Shown in pieces: positions 43,593 to 51,990 of a stretch of DNA of 64,000 bases. The stretch covers positions 1-64,000 of the forward strand of contig NZ_JAIXTC010000021.1 in the NCBI RefSeq assembly GCF_027484365.1. Direction: 5' to 3'. Under the pieces are notes generated by a model. The model ran no database searches. It was not told the DNA's origin and saw only the letters and a program-made list of their open reading frames with translations. Numbering within the stretch: the first letter of the stretch is position 1; the number at the start of each line of letters is the position of its first letter. The translations under genes and the position numbers were made by a program. The DNA is from Brevundimonas sp. (GTDB lineage Bacteria > Pseudomonadota > Alphaproteobacteria > Caulobacterales > Caulobacteraceae).

Positions 43593-44636
43593 ATGCAAGA
43601 GAATCTGGCGGGGTCGGGCCTGTATCAGCTCAAGGGAGCGATCGGATCACCCTATTCGATGAAGATGCGCGCAGTCCTGCGGTATCGGCGAATTCCGTTC
43701 GTCTGGCAGGGGGGCATGGTCGGGTTCATCGCCGCCCAGGCGATGAAGGCCAAGGTGGTGCCGGTCCTGGTCACGCCGGAGGGCGAGGCCTGGAACGACT
43801 CAACCCTGCTGATCGAGCGACTTGAGGCCTGGCATCCCGGCTCGCGCAGTCTGGTGCCGACGGATCCGGCGGTGGCCTTCCTGTCGCTGCTGCTCGAGGA
43901 CCTGGCGGACGAATGGCTGGCCAAGGCCATGTATCTCTACCGCTGGGCCCGGCCGGTGGACCAGGAGCAGATGAGCCGCTGGCTCGCCTTTGACGCCGTG
44001 CGCGGCGCTGGAGAGGCCCGGATTCTCGAACAGGCGAAGATATGGCGGGACCGCCAGGTCGAACGACGCGACATCGTGGGGGTCGGCGAGGCGGCGCAAC
44101 CGGTCATCGAGGCCTCAGCCGCCCGGATCATGTCCGCCCTGGACCAGCGGGTGGTCGAGCGGGGGTTCCTGTTTGGCGACCGCCCGAGCGCGGCGGACAT
44201 GGCCTTCTACGGCCAACTGACCCAGCTCGCGACCGACCCGACGCCCCAAGCGCTCATGCGGGACCGGTATCCGTGGCTGTTCCGCTGGGTGCAGATCACC
44301 GACGATCTGTCGGGCGAGGTCGAGGGCCAGTGGGACGATGACGTCGATTCACCGCCCCTGAGGGCTCTGCTGGTCGAGTGCGCGACCCATCACCTTCCGC
44401 TTCTCACCGCGAACGCGGCGGCCATCCGGTCGGGACGGACACAGTTTCAGTATCGGGCCGGAGGGGTCGAACTGGAGCAGCCGACCGACCGCTATCAGGC
44501 CAAATGCCTGAAGGCGCTGCTGGAGGCCTTCGCCGCCCTGGATCGCGAGACTCAGGCCCGGCTGGTCCCGCTTCTGGCGGAGACCGGATGCCTGCCGTTT
44601 CTCACAGGAAATCATTCGGAAGGCGTTGCGGCATGA
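43593..44636 (+). CDS. GST-like protein with long C-terminal extension (paralog C)
   Basis: 347 residues from the ATG at 43593 after ggaggtttcgc; the track start overlaps the operator. N-terminal domain: GAIGSPYSMKMRAVLRYRRIPFVW and VPVLVTPEGEAWNDSTLLIERLE; helical domain with RPSAADMAFYGQLTQL; tail with YQAKCLKALLEAFAALDRETQARLVPLLAETG. The same architecture as A and B, but the TGK triplet near the active site is replaced by SMK. It is the first gene of the operon GST C - sulfatase - FGE - GST - acyl-CoA ligase - FGE lipoprotein. Its stop overlaps the sulfatase start. Confidence 0.78.
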   Translation: MQENLAGSGLYQLKGAIGSPYSMKMRAVLRYRRIPFVWQGGMVGFIAAQAMKAKVVPVLVTPEGEAWNDSTLLIERLEAWHPGSRSLVPTDPAVAFLSLLLEDLADEWLAKAMYLYRWARPVDQEQMSRWLAFDAVRGAGEARILEQAKIWRDRQVERRDIVGVGEAAQPVIEASAARIMSALDQRVVERGFLFGDRPSAADMAFYGQLTQLATDPTPQALMRDRYPWLFRWVQITDDLSGEVEGQWDDDVDSPPLRALLVECATHHLPLLTANAAAIRSGRTQFQYRAGGVELEQPTDRYQAKCLKALLEAFAALDRETQARLVPLLAETGCLPFLTGNHSEGVAA

Positions 44637-47035
44637 CGGACACGCCCCCGAACGAGCGGCCGCGCCGCCATCTGGATCGACGCTCCCTTCTGATCGGCGC
44701 GGCGGCCGGGACCGTGGCCGCGACCGGCGGTGCCCTTGCCGTCGGTGCGATCCGCGAGGCGATGGCGCCCTACATCACGCCCTCGGCCGTGCCCGAGGGA
44801 CAGGCGGCCCGCGTGCGTGAATCCTTCAGGGACTCGCGGCCCTCCTACGCCGGATTGCCGACGGCGCCCGAGGGCGCCCCGAACATCATCACCATCGTGC
44901 TGGACGACGTCGGCTTCTCCGATCTGGGCTGCTACGGGAGCGAAATCCGGACGCCGACGTTCGACGCCCTGGCGGAAGCGGGCGTGCGCTATTCCAATTT
45001 CCGCACCTGCGCCATGTGCTCGCCGACCCGGGCCGCGCTGCTGACGGGCCTCAATTCCCATTCGGCGGGGATGGGCTGGCTGGCCGACATCGACAGCGGC
45101 TATCCCGGCTATCGCGGCGACCTGACCCGCGAGGCCGCGACCTTGCCCGAGATTCTGCGTGACGCGGGCTGGTCGACCTTCCTCGTGGGCAAATGGCATC
45201 TGAACAATGCCGCCAGCAGCGGCCCCAACGGTCCCTACTACAACTGGCCGACCTCGCGCGGGTTCGAGCGAGCCTACTGGTTCCAGGGCCATTCGACCGA
45301 CTATTTCAGGCCGTCCGAACTGTATGACGGCGTCGCCCCGATCGAACCCCCCACGGCCGAGGACTACTATGTTTGTGACGACCTGACCGATCGGGCGATC
45401 AGCTACATCCGGACGCAAAAGGCCATGTCGCCGGACAAGCCCTTCCATCTGCAACTCGCCTATCCGGGTGCCCATTCCCCGCTTCAGGCCAGGGGCCGCG
45501 AGCGCGACGCCTACAAGGGGTTCTACGATGCCGGCTGGGACGCCGTGCGCGCCGCCCGGCTCCAGCGCCAGAAGGCGATGGGTCTCCTGCCCGCGACCAC
45601 CAGCCTGCCCCCCCTCTCCTTCGGGGCTCGTCCCTGGGCTGAACTCGACGCGGTCGAGCGGCGCGTCTTCGCCCGATACATGGAGGTCTACGCCGCCATG
45701 ATCACCAATATGGACGCCAATGTCGGGCGACTGCTGGCGACCCTGAGCGAGCTCGGCCAGGCCGAAAACACCGTCGTTCTGGTGATGTCCGATAACGGCG
45801 GATCAGGAGAAGGCACGGCCGACGGTTCGCCCAATGTCTTCGCCCCGGCCTTCGGACGGCCGGTCCCGATCGAAAAGGCCGCCGAGCTCTATGGCGTGAT
45901 GGGCGAGGACGCCACCTTCCCCCACTATCCGATGGCCTGGGCCTGCGTGTCGAACACGCCGTTCCGGCTCTATAAACAGTATGCCCACCTCGGGGGCGTA
46001 GCCGACCCCCTGATCGTGTCCTGGCCCAGCCGAATCCGGGACAAGGGCAAGATTCGGGAGAAGTTCGTGCATGTCGTGGACGTCATGCCGACCTTGCTCG
46101 ACGCCGCAGGCGTGGATCGTCCGGAGTCCTATCTCGGCGCGCCGCAAAAGCCGCTGGAGGGAGCCAGCTTCCTGCCGAACCTGCTGTCGGCGGACGCGGC
46201 GACCCGCACGGGTCAGTACTATGAACTGGGCGGCAACCGGGCCTACGAGGACGAGCGCTGGCGGCTGGTCTGCCGGCATAAGCGCGGCACCCGCCAGGAC
46301 GAGGACGTCTGGGAACTTTACGATCTGAGCGGGGACCGCAATGAAAGCCGCGATCTCGCCGCAGCCCACCCCGACGTCGTCCAGCGACTTCGGGCGGCGT
46401 GGCAGGCGGACGCCGAGAAATACGGCGTCTTCCCGCTGGACGACCGCAGCCTGATGCTGAAACTGGTGCAGGACCGCCAGTCGAAGGGCATCCGCCCCCG
46501 CTGGGAGTTCCGCCCGCCGGTCGAGCGGATAACCCATGACGTGGCGCCGCTGGTCTGCGGCCTCGACCACGAGATCACGGTCGAGCTGGACTGGGCGCCC
46601 GGTCAGGACGGGGTGCTGGTGGCCTCGGGGTCCAAACACGCCGGCTATGTCCTCTATGTCGAGGACGGTCGCCTGTCCTACGAGTACAGCCTCGTGCCCT
46701 GGAGCGAACGGATCGTCGCCGACAGCCTGCTTCGGAGGGGCCGGAACGTGGTTCGCTATGTCCAGACCATGACGGCCCGCCCCTTCGACGGCGGCGGCGC
46801 GCTTTACGTGAACGGCCGGAAGGTCGGTGAACGCACCTATGAACAGGCGCTGTTCGCAACCGGCTATGACGGCTTCACGATCGGCGCTGACCTGGGGAAC
46901 CAGGTCTCGGCGCGATATGCGGGCCCCAATCCCTTCGGCGGCCGTATCGAGCGTGTATTGATCGAGGTCGACAACAAGCCGACGAATCCGCTGGAAACCC
47001 AGAGGTTCCTAGACCGGATGGGCATGACCGTATGA
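44633..47035 (+). CDS. Sulfatase, formylglycine-dependent, Tat-exported, with C-terminal beta domain
   Basis: 800 residues from the ATG at 44633 overlapping the GST stop. A twin-arginine signal DRRSLLIGAAAGTVAATGG is at residues 15-35. Catalytic elements: metal Asp pair in IITIVLDDVGFSDLGCYG, formylglycine Cys129 in CSPTRAALLTG, FLVGKWHLN, AHSPLQ and VMSDNGGSGEGT. The CSPTR form and length resemble the Pseudomonas AtsA group of aryl/alkyl sulfatases. Residues about 640-800 form an extra beta-sandwich-like region (ITVELDWAPGQDGVLVASGS). Folded Tat export implies that formylglycine is made in the cytosol, and the FGE gene follows at once (ATGA overlap). Confidence 0.9.
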   Translation: MTDTPPNERPRRHLDRRSLLIGAAAGTVAATGGALAVGAIREAMAPYITPSAVPEGQAARVRESFRDSRPSYAGLPTAPEGAPNIITIVLDDVGFSDLGCYGSEIRTPTFDALAEAGVRYSNFRTCAMCSPTRAALLTGLNSHSAGMGWLADIDSGYPGYRGDLTREAATLPEILRDAGWSTFLVGKWHLNNAASSGPNGPYYNWPTSRGFERAYWFQGHSTDYFRPSELYDGVAPIEPPTAEDYYVCDDLTDRAISYIRTQKAMSPDKPFHLQLAYPGAHSPLQARGRERDAYKGFYDAGWDAVRAARLQRQKAMGLLPATTSLPPLSFGARPWAELDAVERRVFARYMEVYAAMITNMDANVGRLLATLSELGQAENTVVLVMSDNGGSGEGTADGSPNVFAPAFGRPVPIEKAAELYGVMGEDATFPHYPMAWACVSNTPFRLYKQYAHLGGVADPLIVSWPSRIRDKGKIREKFVHVVDVMPTLLDAAGVDRPESYLGAPQKPLEGASFLPNLLSADAATRTGQYYELGGNRAYEDERWRLVCRHKRGTRQDEDVWELYDLSGDRNESRDLAAAHPDVVQRLRAAWQADAEKYGVFPLDDRSLMLKLVQDRQSKGIRPRWEFRPPVERITHDVAPLVCGLDHEITVELDWAPGQDGVLVASGSKHAGYVLYVEDGRLSYEYSLVPWSERIVADSLLRRGRNVVRYVQTMTARPFDGGGALYVNGRKVGERTYEQALFATGYDGFTIGADLGNQVSARYAGPNPFGGRIERVLIEVDNKPTNPLETQRFLDRMGMTV

Positions 47036-47886
47036 GATGCGAGGGGACGACCGCAGCGATGGCGATCATCCCCGGCGGCCGCTATCGTCTGGGGTCGGAT
47101 GATCACTATCCCGAGGAGCGTCCGGCGCGCTGGGCCGAGGTGTCCGGCTTCGCCATCGATGTCACGCCGGTGACCCATGCGGCCTTCGCCCGGTTCGTCG
47201 CGGAGACGGGATGGATCACCACCGCCGAACGTCTCGAACCCGCCGGATCCGCCGTCTTCACCATGACCGACGGACCGGTGGACCTCGGCCGCCCCGACCT
47301 GTGGTGGCGCTTCGTCGAAGGGGCGGCCTGGCACAGTCCGCAGGGTGGAGGGTCGGTCGCCGTTGATCTGGAACATCACCCCGTAACCCATGTCTCTCTT
47401 GAAGACGCCCTCGCCTATTGCGACTGGGCCGGAAAGCGCCTGCCGACCGAGGCCGAATGGGAGGTCGCCGCGCGGGGCGGGCTGGACCATGCGGTCTATG
47501 CCTGGGGCGACACCTTCGCCCCGAACGAGCAGCTGATGGCGAACCTCTGGCGCGGCGCCTTTCCGTGGTGGTCAGAGACGCCCGGACCGGGCACCACGCC
47601 CGTGGGCGCCTATCCGGCCAACGGCTACGGCCTGTTCGACATGATCGGAAACGTCTGGGAATGGACGTCGGACCGGTTTGACCGGAAGTCGACCTGCGGA
47701 TGCAGTGGTCCGGCGGCAGGCGATGATCTCCGCACGCTCAAGGGCGGATCGTATCTCTGCGCCGGAGAATACTGCGCGCGCTACCGGCCGGCGGCGCGGA
47801 TCGGGCTGACGCCGAAAACCTCGACCGGTCACATCGGCTTTCGATGCGCCCTGCATCTCCCTTCCCGTCTGGACGAAGCACCATGA
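47032..47886 (+). CDS. Formylglycine-generating enzyme, cytosolic
   Basis: 284 residues, no signal peptide. The FGE-sulfatase (SUMF1) domain is complete: [68 protein letters not shown] and the copper-binding active-site pair Cys243/Cys248 in [15 protein letters not shown]. Presence of both cysteines separates a true FGE from the many SUMF1-fold relatives. It oxidises the sulfatase CxPxR cysteine to formylglycine with O2. It overlaps the sulfatase and GST genes (ATGA both sides); the Tat sulfatase is its likely client. Confidence 0.93.
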   Translation: MRCEGTTAAMAIIPGGRYRLGSDDHYPEERPARWAEVSGFAIDVTPVTHAAFARFVAETGWITTAERLEPAGSAVFTMTDGPVDLGRPDLWWRFVEGAAWHSPQGGGSVAVDLEHHPVTHVSLEDALAYCDWAGKRLPTEAEWEVAARGGLDHAVYAWGDTFAPNEQLMANLWRGAFPWWSETPGPGTTPVGAYPANGYGLFDMIGNVWEWTSDRFDRKSTCGCSGPAAGDDLRTLKGGSYLCAGEYCARYRPAARIGLTPKTSTGHIGFRCALHLPSRLDEAP

Positions 47887-48584
47887 TCGACCTGTACACC
47901 TCCCCGACCCCGAACGGCTGGAAGGCCTCCGTCGCGCTCGAGGAACTGGGTCTCGACTACGAGGTCCATGCCGTCGACCTGCTGTCGGGGGCCCAGCGGG
48001 CGCCCGACTACCTCGCGCTCAATCCGAACGGGCGGATCCCCACGATCGTGGATCGTGACGCAGGAGACTTCGCCGTCTTCGAGTCCGGCGCGATCCTCAT
48101 CTACCTCGCCGAGAAGACCGGGCGTCTGATGCCCGCCGACGCGAAGGGACGCAGTCTCGTGCTCCAGTGGCTCATGTTCCAGATGGGCGGGATCGGTCCG
48201 ATGATGGGTCAGGCCAACGTGTTCCATCGCTATTTTCCCGAGAAGATCCAGGTCGTGATCGATCGCTATCAGGGCGAGAGCGGTCGGCTGTTCGGCGTGC
48301 TGGACCGGCGGCTCGCGGATCATGAATGGCTCGCGGGCAACTATTCGATCGCCGACATCGCCAACTGGTGCTGGGTCAGGACCCACAAATGGTCCGGGGT
48401 CGACATCGCACCCTTCGAACACCTCCAGCGTTGGGTCGCAGCCATCGCGGCGCGGCCCGCGGCCCAGGCCGGGATCAAGGTGCCGTTCGATCTGGAAGCT
48501 GTCATCGCGGCCACGAAGACGGGGGCCGAGACGTTTGCGGCGGGCGGCCGGACACTGGTCAACATGGGCAAGCCCGAGGCGTGA
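47883..48584 (+). CDS. Glutathione S-transferase, YfcG/YghU (nu-class)-like
   Basis: 233 residues, standard GST size. [59 protein letters not shown] and [25 protein letters not shown] are characteristic of nu-class GSTs, which have disulfide-bond reductase and conjugation activity using an N-terminal Thr/Asn rather than Ser/Cys. Unlike paralogs A-C it has no long tail. The ATG at 47883 overlaps the FGE stop; the end overlaps or adjoins the acyl-CoA ligase start. Confidence 0.88.
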   Translation: MIDLYTSPTPNGWKASVALEELGLDYEVHAVDLLSGAQRAPDYLALNPNGRIPTIVDRDAGDFAVFESGAILIYLAEKTGRLMPADAKGRSLVLQWLMFQMGGIGPMMGQANVFHRYFPEKIQVVIDRYQGESGRLFGVLDRRLADHEWLAGNYSIADIANWCWVRTHKWSGVDIAPFEHLQRWVAAIAARPAAQAGIKVPFDLEAVIAATKTGAETFAAGGRTLVNMGKPEA

Positions 48585-48589
48585 CCGGA

Positions 48590-50380
48590 ATGCTTGCCGC
48601 GCTGCGTCGCGAGGTCCGGTTTCTGCGAGGCGGCCTGCGGACGCTTGCCCGGGTCAGCCGTCTGAAACCGGGATCCCGAGTCAACGTCGCCGACGACCTT
48701 GAACGCGCCGTCGACCGCCATGCCTCCCGCGTCGCGATCCTGTTCGAGAACGAGCGCTGGACCTATTCAGACCTTGAACAGAGAGCCAACCGCTACGCGG
48801 CCTGGGCCGTGGGTCAGGGGCTCGAGGCCGGGGCCACGGTCGCTCTGTTCATGGAGAATCGTCCCGACTATCTGGCGGTCTGGTTCGGCCTGGCCAAGGT
48901 CGGGATCGCCACCGCCCTGATCAACACCCAGCTGACCGGGACCGGCCTCGCCCATTGCGTGACCACAGCCTGCGCCGACCACATCATCGTCGACGCGCCC
49001 CTTGCCGAGGCCTGGCGGTCGGCGCGGCCCCATGTCGATGCAGACGTTTCGGCCTGGCTGTCGGGGGGCGTGGCCGACGACTTCGGCCGCCTCGATGACG
49101 TCCTCGCGGAAGGGTCATCCGGGCGGCCTGACCGCCGATGGCGCGCCGGGAGCCGGGCCGAAGATCTGGTTCTCCTGATCTATACCAGCGGCACCACCGG
49201 CCTGCCCAAAGCCGCGCGGATCACCCATCTCCGGATGCTGCTGACCATGCACTCGTTCGCTGCGGCCAGCGGATCGACGGCGCGGGACGTGATCTATGCC
49301 CCCCTGCCGCTCTACCATACTGTCGGAGGGGTCTGCGCGCCGGGCATCGCCCTGACGGTCGGCGGGGCCATCGCCCTGCGCCGGCAGTTTTCGGCGAGCG
49401 CGTTCTGGGCCGACTGCGTGCGGTTCGAAGCCACCCTGTTCCAGTACATCGGTGAGCTGTGCCGCTATCTGCTCAATGCGCCGCCGCAGCCGGACGAGCG
49501 ACGACACAGGCTGCGGCTTGTGGTCGGAAACGGTCTCCGGCCCGAAGTCTGGGATCGTTTCCAGCAGCGGTTCGCCATCCCCCGGATCCTGGAATTCTAT
49601 GGGGCGACCGAGAGCAACCTGACCCTCTTCAACTTCGACGGCGGCCCTCACGCCATCGGCCGGGCGCCGCCCTATATGAAATCCGCGGTCAATGTGGCGC
49701 TGATCCGGTTCGACCCCGTGGCGGAACGACCCGTCCGGGACGCCTCCGGCAGATGCATCCCCTGCCCGGACGACGAGATCGGCGAGGCCATCGCCCGCAT
49801 CGATCCGGCCAAGGCCCAGATGCGGTTCGAGGGCTACTCCGATGCCGAAGCGACGGAGAGCAAGATCCTCCGGAACGTCCTGGAGCCGGGGGACGCCTGG
49901 TTCCGCTCCGGAGACCTCATGCGACGCGACCGGCTCGGCTATTTCTATTTCGTCGACCGGATCGGGGACACCTTCCGCTGGAAGGGAGAAAACGTTTCGA
50001 CCACCGAGGTCGCCGAGGTGATAGCCTCCGTGCCGGGGGTTCTGGAGGTCAATGTCTACGGCGTTGAGGTTCCCGGCTTCGGCGGCCGTGCCGGCATGGC
50101 CAGCCTGGTGGTGGATGAAGATCGCTTCGATCCGGGCGAGGTGCGCCAGGCCGTCCACGGCGGATTGCCCGGCTATGCCCGGCCGCTTTTCCTGCGCCTG
50201 ACGCGGGCGATGGACACCACGGGAACCTTCAAGCAGAAGAAGTCTGAAGCGATCCGTGAAGGCTTCGACCCCCGTACGGTCGTGGACGCCCTGATGTTCG
50301 ACGACCCCCGACAGAAGGCCTATGTGCCCTTGTCGGAGACTGTTCACGACGAGATCGTCTCCGGAGCGCTGCGCCTATGA
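48590..50380 (+). CDS. Acyl-CoA synthetase, very-long-chain/FATP-like (AMP-forming)
   Basis: 596 residues from the ATG at 48590, with gagg upstream; a GTG at 48581 overlapping the GST stop is an alternative. The ANL-superfamily P-loop is LLIYTSGTTGLPKAARITH; LEFYGATESNLTLFNFDG and WFRSGDLMRRDRLGYFYFVDRIGDTFRWKGENVSTTEV (adenylation and hinge motifs) follow. The latter form (FRWKGENVSTTEV) is typical of the FATP/very-long-chain and bile-acid-CoA ligase branch. It activates a carboxylic acid to its CoA thioester in the cytosol and would follow the aldehyde dehydrogenase step. It overlaps the FGE lipoprotein gene by ATGA. Confidence 0.9.
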   Translation: MLAALRREVRFLRGGLRTLARVSRLKPGSRVNVADDLERAVDRHASRVAILFENERWTYSDLEQRANRYAAWAVGQGLEAGATVALFMENRPDYLAVWFGLAKVGIATALINTQLTGTGLAHCVTTACADHIIVDAPLAEAWRSARPHVDADVSAWLSGGVADDFGRLDDVLAEGSSGRPDRRWRAGSRAEDLVLLIYTSGTTGLPKAARITHLRMLLTMHSFAAASGSTARDVIYAPLPLYHTVGGVCAPGIALTVGGAIALRRQFSASAFWADCVRFEATLFQYIGELCRYLLNAPPQPDERRHRLRLVVGNGLRPEVWDRFQQRFAIPRILEFYGATESNLTLFNFDGGPHAIGRAPPYMKSAVNVALIRFDPVAERPVRDASGRCIPCPDDEIGEAIARIDPAKAQMRFEGYSDAEATESKILRNVLEPGDAWFRSGDLMRRDRLGYFYFVDRIGDTFRWKGENVSTTEVAEVIASVPGVLEVNVYGVEVPGFGGRAGMASLVVDEDRFDPGEVRQAVHGGLPGYARPLFLRLTRAMDTTGTFKQKKSEAIREGFDPRTVVDALMFDDPRQKAYVPLSETVHDEIVSGALRL

Positions 50381-51387
50381 TTGCAAGGCGGATCTGGGTT
50401 GTCCCGACGGCGGTCGCCTTCGTTCTCGGCGCTGCGGGCTGCACCCCGTCGCGTGGCGTCGAGCCCGCAGTCTGCCCGGCGACGCCCAGATCGGACGGCC
50501 CGGGACGACTTGTCGACGTGCCGGCAGGGCGCTTTCTCATGGGGGACGACGTCTATGCGGACGAGGGACCGCCGCGTTTCGAGACAGTCGCCGCCTTCCA
50601 GATCGATGCGACAGAGGTGACCAATGCCCAGTTCGCGCGATTTGTGAGGGAAGCGGGCTATGTCACGGTCGCCGAACGGCCGGTCGACCCGGGTCTGTAT
50701 CCGGGCATGCCGGCCGGAGCGCTACAGCCGGGTTCGGCGGTCTTCAGCTTCGACAGCACGCGCTTCGATCCCGCCGACGCCTCGACCTGGTGGGTTTTCG
50801 TGCCCGGCGCCTCCTGGCGTCACCCCGAGGGTCCCGGAAGCGATCTGAAGGGACGCGACTTCCTGCCGGTGGTCAATATCGCCCTGGCTGACGCACAGGC
50901 CTATGCGCGATGGGCCGGTCGTCGGCTGCCGACCGAAATCGAATGGGAATGGGCGGCCCGGTCGGCCGACCCTGCGGCTGACGAATCCAGTCGCCAGCCC
51001 TCGGAGGCCAACACCTGGCAGGGCGTCTTCCCCGTCAGGAACACCGTCGATGACGGATATTCGGGGGCCGCCCCGGTCGCCTGTTTCAAGCCCAACGGGC
51101 TGGGGGTCCACGATCTGATCGGCAATGTCTGGGAATGGACAGCCGATCCCTACCGACAAACCCGCCCCGCAGCGTTCGCGCCCGGCGACGCCGGACAGGA
51201 TCCCCGCCAGCCTGGAGTTGCCGTCGGCGTGATCAAGGGCGGCAGCTACCTATGTGCGCCGAACTATTGCATGCGGTATCGCCCCGGCGCACGGCAGGCT
51301 CAGGACCTGACCCTCGGCGCCTCGCACGTCGGTTTCCGGACAGTGAGCCTGGCCGGAGCACGCGGTCCGGACGCCGGCCCAGGCTGA
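50377..51387 (+). CDS. Formylglycine-generating enzyme, predicted exported lipoprotein
   Basis: 336 residues. The N-terminus IWVVPTAVAFVLGAAGCTPS has a lipobox (GAAGC), so the enzyme should be lipidated and face the periplasm. The SUMF1 domain is complete: [65 protein letters not shown] and Cys293/Cys298 in GGSYLCAPNYCMRYRP. It is a diverged paralog of the FGE at 47032, three genes upstream in the same operon. An exported FGE could mature a sulfatase that crosses the membrane unfolded, such as the Sec-type sulfatase at 28555. Last gene of the island on this strand. Confidence 0.88.
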   Translation: MIARRIWVVPTAVAFVLGAAGCTPSRGVEPAVCPATPRSDGPGRLVDVPAGRFLMGDDVYADEGPPRFETVAAFQIDATEVTNAQFARFVREAGYVTVAERPVDPGLYPGMPAGALQPGSAVFSFDSTRFDPADASTWWVFVPGASWRHPEGPGSDLKGRDFLPVVNIALADAQAYARWAGRRLPTEIEWEWAARSADPAADESSRQPSEANTWQGVFPVRNTVDDGYSGAAPVACFKPNGLGVHDLIGNVWEWTADPYRQTRPAAFAPGDAGQDPRQPGVAVGVIKGGSYLCAPNYCMRYRPGARQAQDLTLGASHVGFRTVSLAGARGPDAGPG

Positions 51388-51426
51388 CCGGCGCGTCGCC
51401 GACCCAGGGCCGGGACCGCAGATCGC

Positions 51427-51990
51427 CTAGCCGCGCGCCAGCAGCCGGCGCAGGCTGTCCGTCAAGGCTTCGACGGATTCGCCATAGCTGACCGGCTCGA
51501 CGAAGGCCCCGTCCTTGTCGAACAGGAAGAGTGTCGACGTATGGTCCATGGTGTAGGAGCCGCCCTCGATCGGGACCTTGCGGTAGTAGACCCGATAGGC
51601 CGAGGCGACCTTGGCCACCGCTTCGGGCGTGCCGGTCAAGGCCCGGAAGCGGGGATCGAAGTTCGACATATAAAGCCTCAACTGCTCCGGCGTGTCGCGC
51701 TCCGGGTCCACGGAGATGAAGACCACATTCAGCCGGTCCGCGTCGGGGCCCAGAGCCTGCATCGCTGCGCCCAGCTCGCCCAGGGTGGTGGGGCAGACCT
51801 CGGGACAATAGGTGAAGCCGAAGAAGACGGCTGAAGGCCGCCCCTCGAGGACCCGTTCGGTCACCCTCGTCCCGTTCGTGTCGGTCAGGGAGAAGGGGCC
51901 GCCGATGTCCACCGGGGCCTGCGGCGGGCCGCTGCAGGCCGTAAGCGCCAGGGCGGCGACGAGGACCAGCCCGGCAAGGGGACGCTTCAT
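51427..51990 (-). CDS. SCO1/SenC-family copper chaperone lipoprotein
   Basis: 187 residues. The signal ends in a lipobox (ALALTAC). The thioredoxin-like SCO domain has the copper-binding CPEVC motif in FFGFTYCPEVCPTTLGEL and the distal His in SYTMDHTSTLFLFDKDG. SCO proteins deliver copper to the CuA site of cytochrome oxidases, or act as thiol reductases. It is transcribed with the MFS gene (TAATG junction). The bo3-type oxidase next door lacks CuA, so its true partner may be an oxidase elsewhere. Confidence 0.9.
   Translation of the reverse strand: MKRPLAGLVLVAALALTACSGPPQAPVDIGGPFSLTDTNGTRVTERVLEGRPSAVFFGFTYCPEVCPTTLGELGAAMQALGPDADRLNVVFISVDPERDTPEQLRLYMSNFDPRFRALTGTPEAVAKVASAYRVYYRKVPIEGGSYTMDHTSTLFLFDKDGAFVEPVSYGESVEALTDSLRRLLARG

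Noticed and set aside
23134-51426. Genomic island acquired by recent integration
   Set aside because: No integrase, tRNA, direct repeats or clear change in base composition at either edge; codon style matches the neighbours. The word island is used here only for co-regulation.
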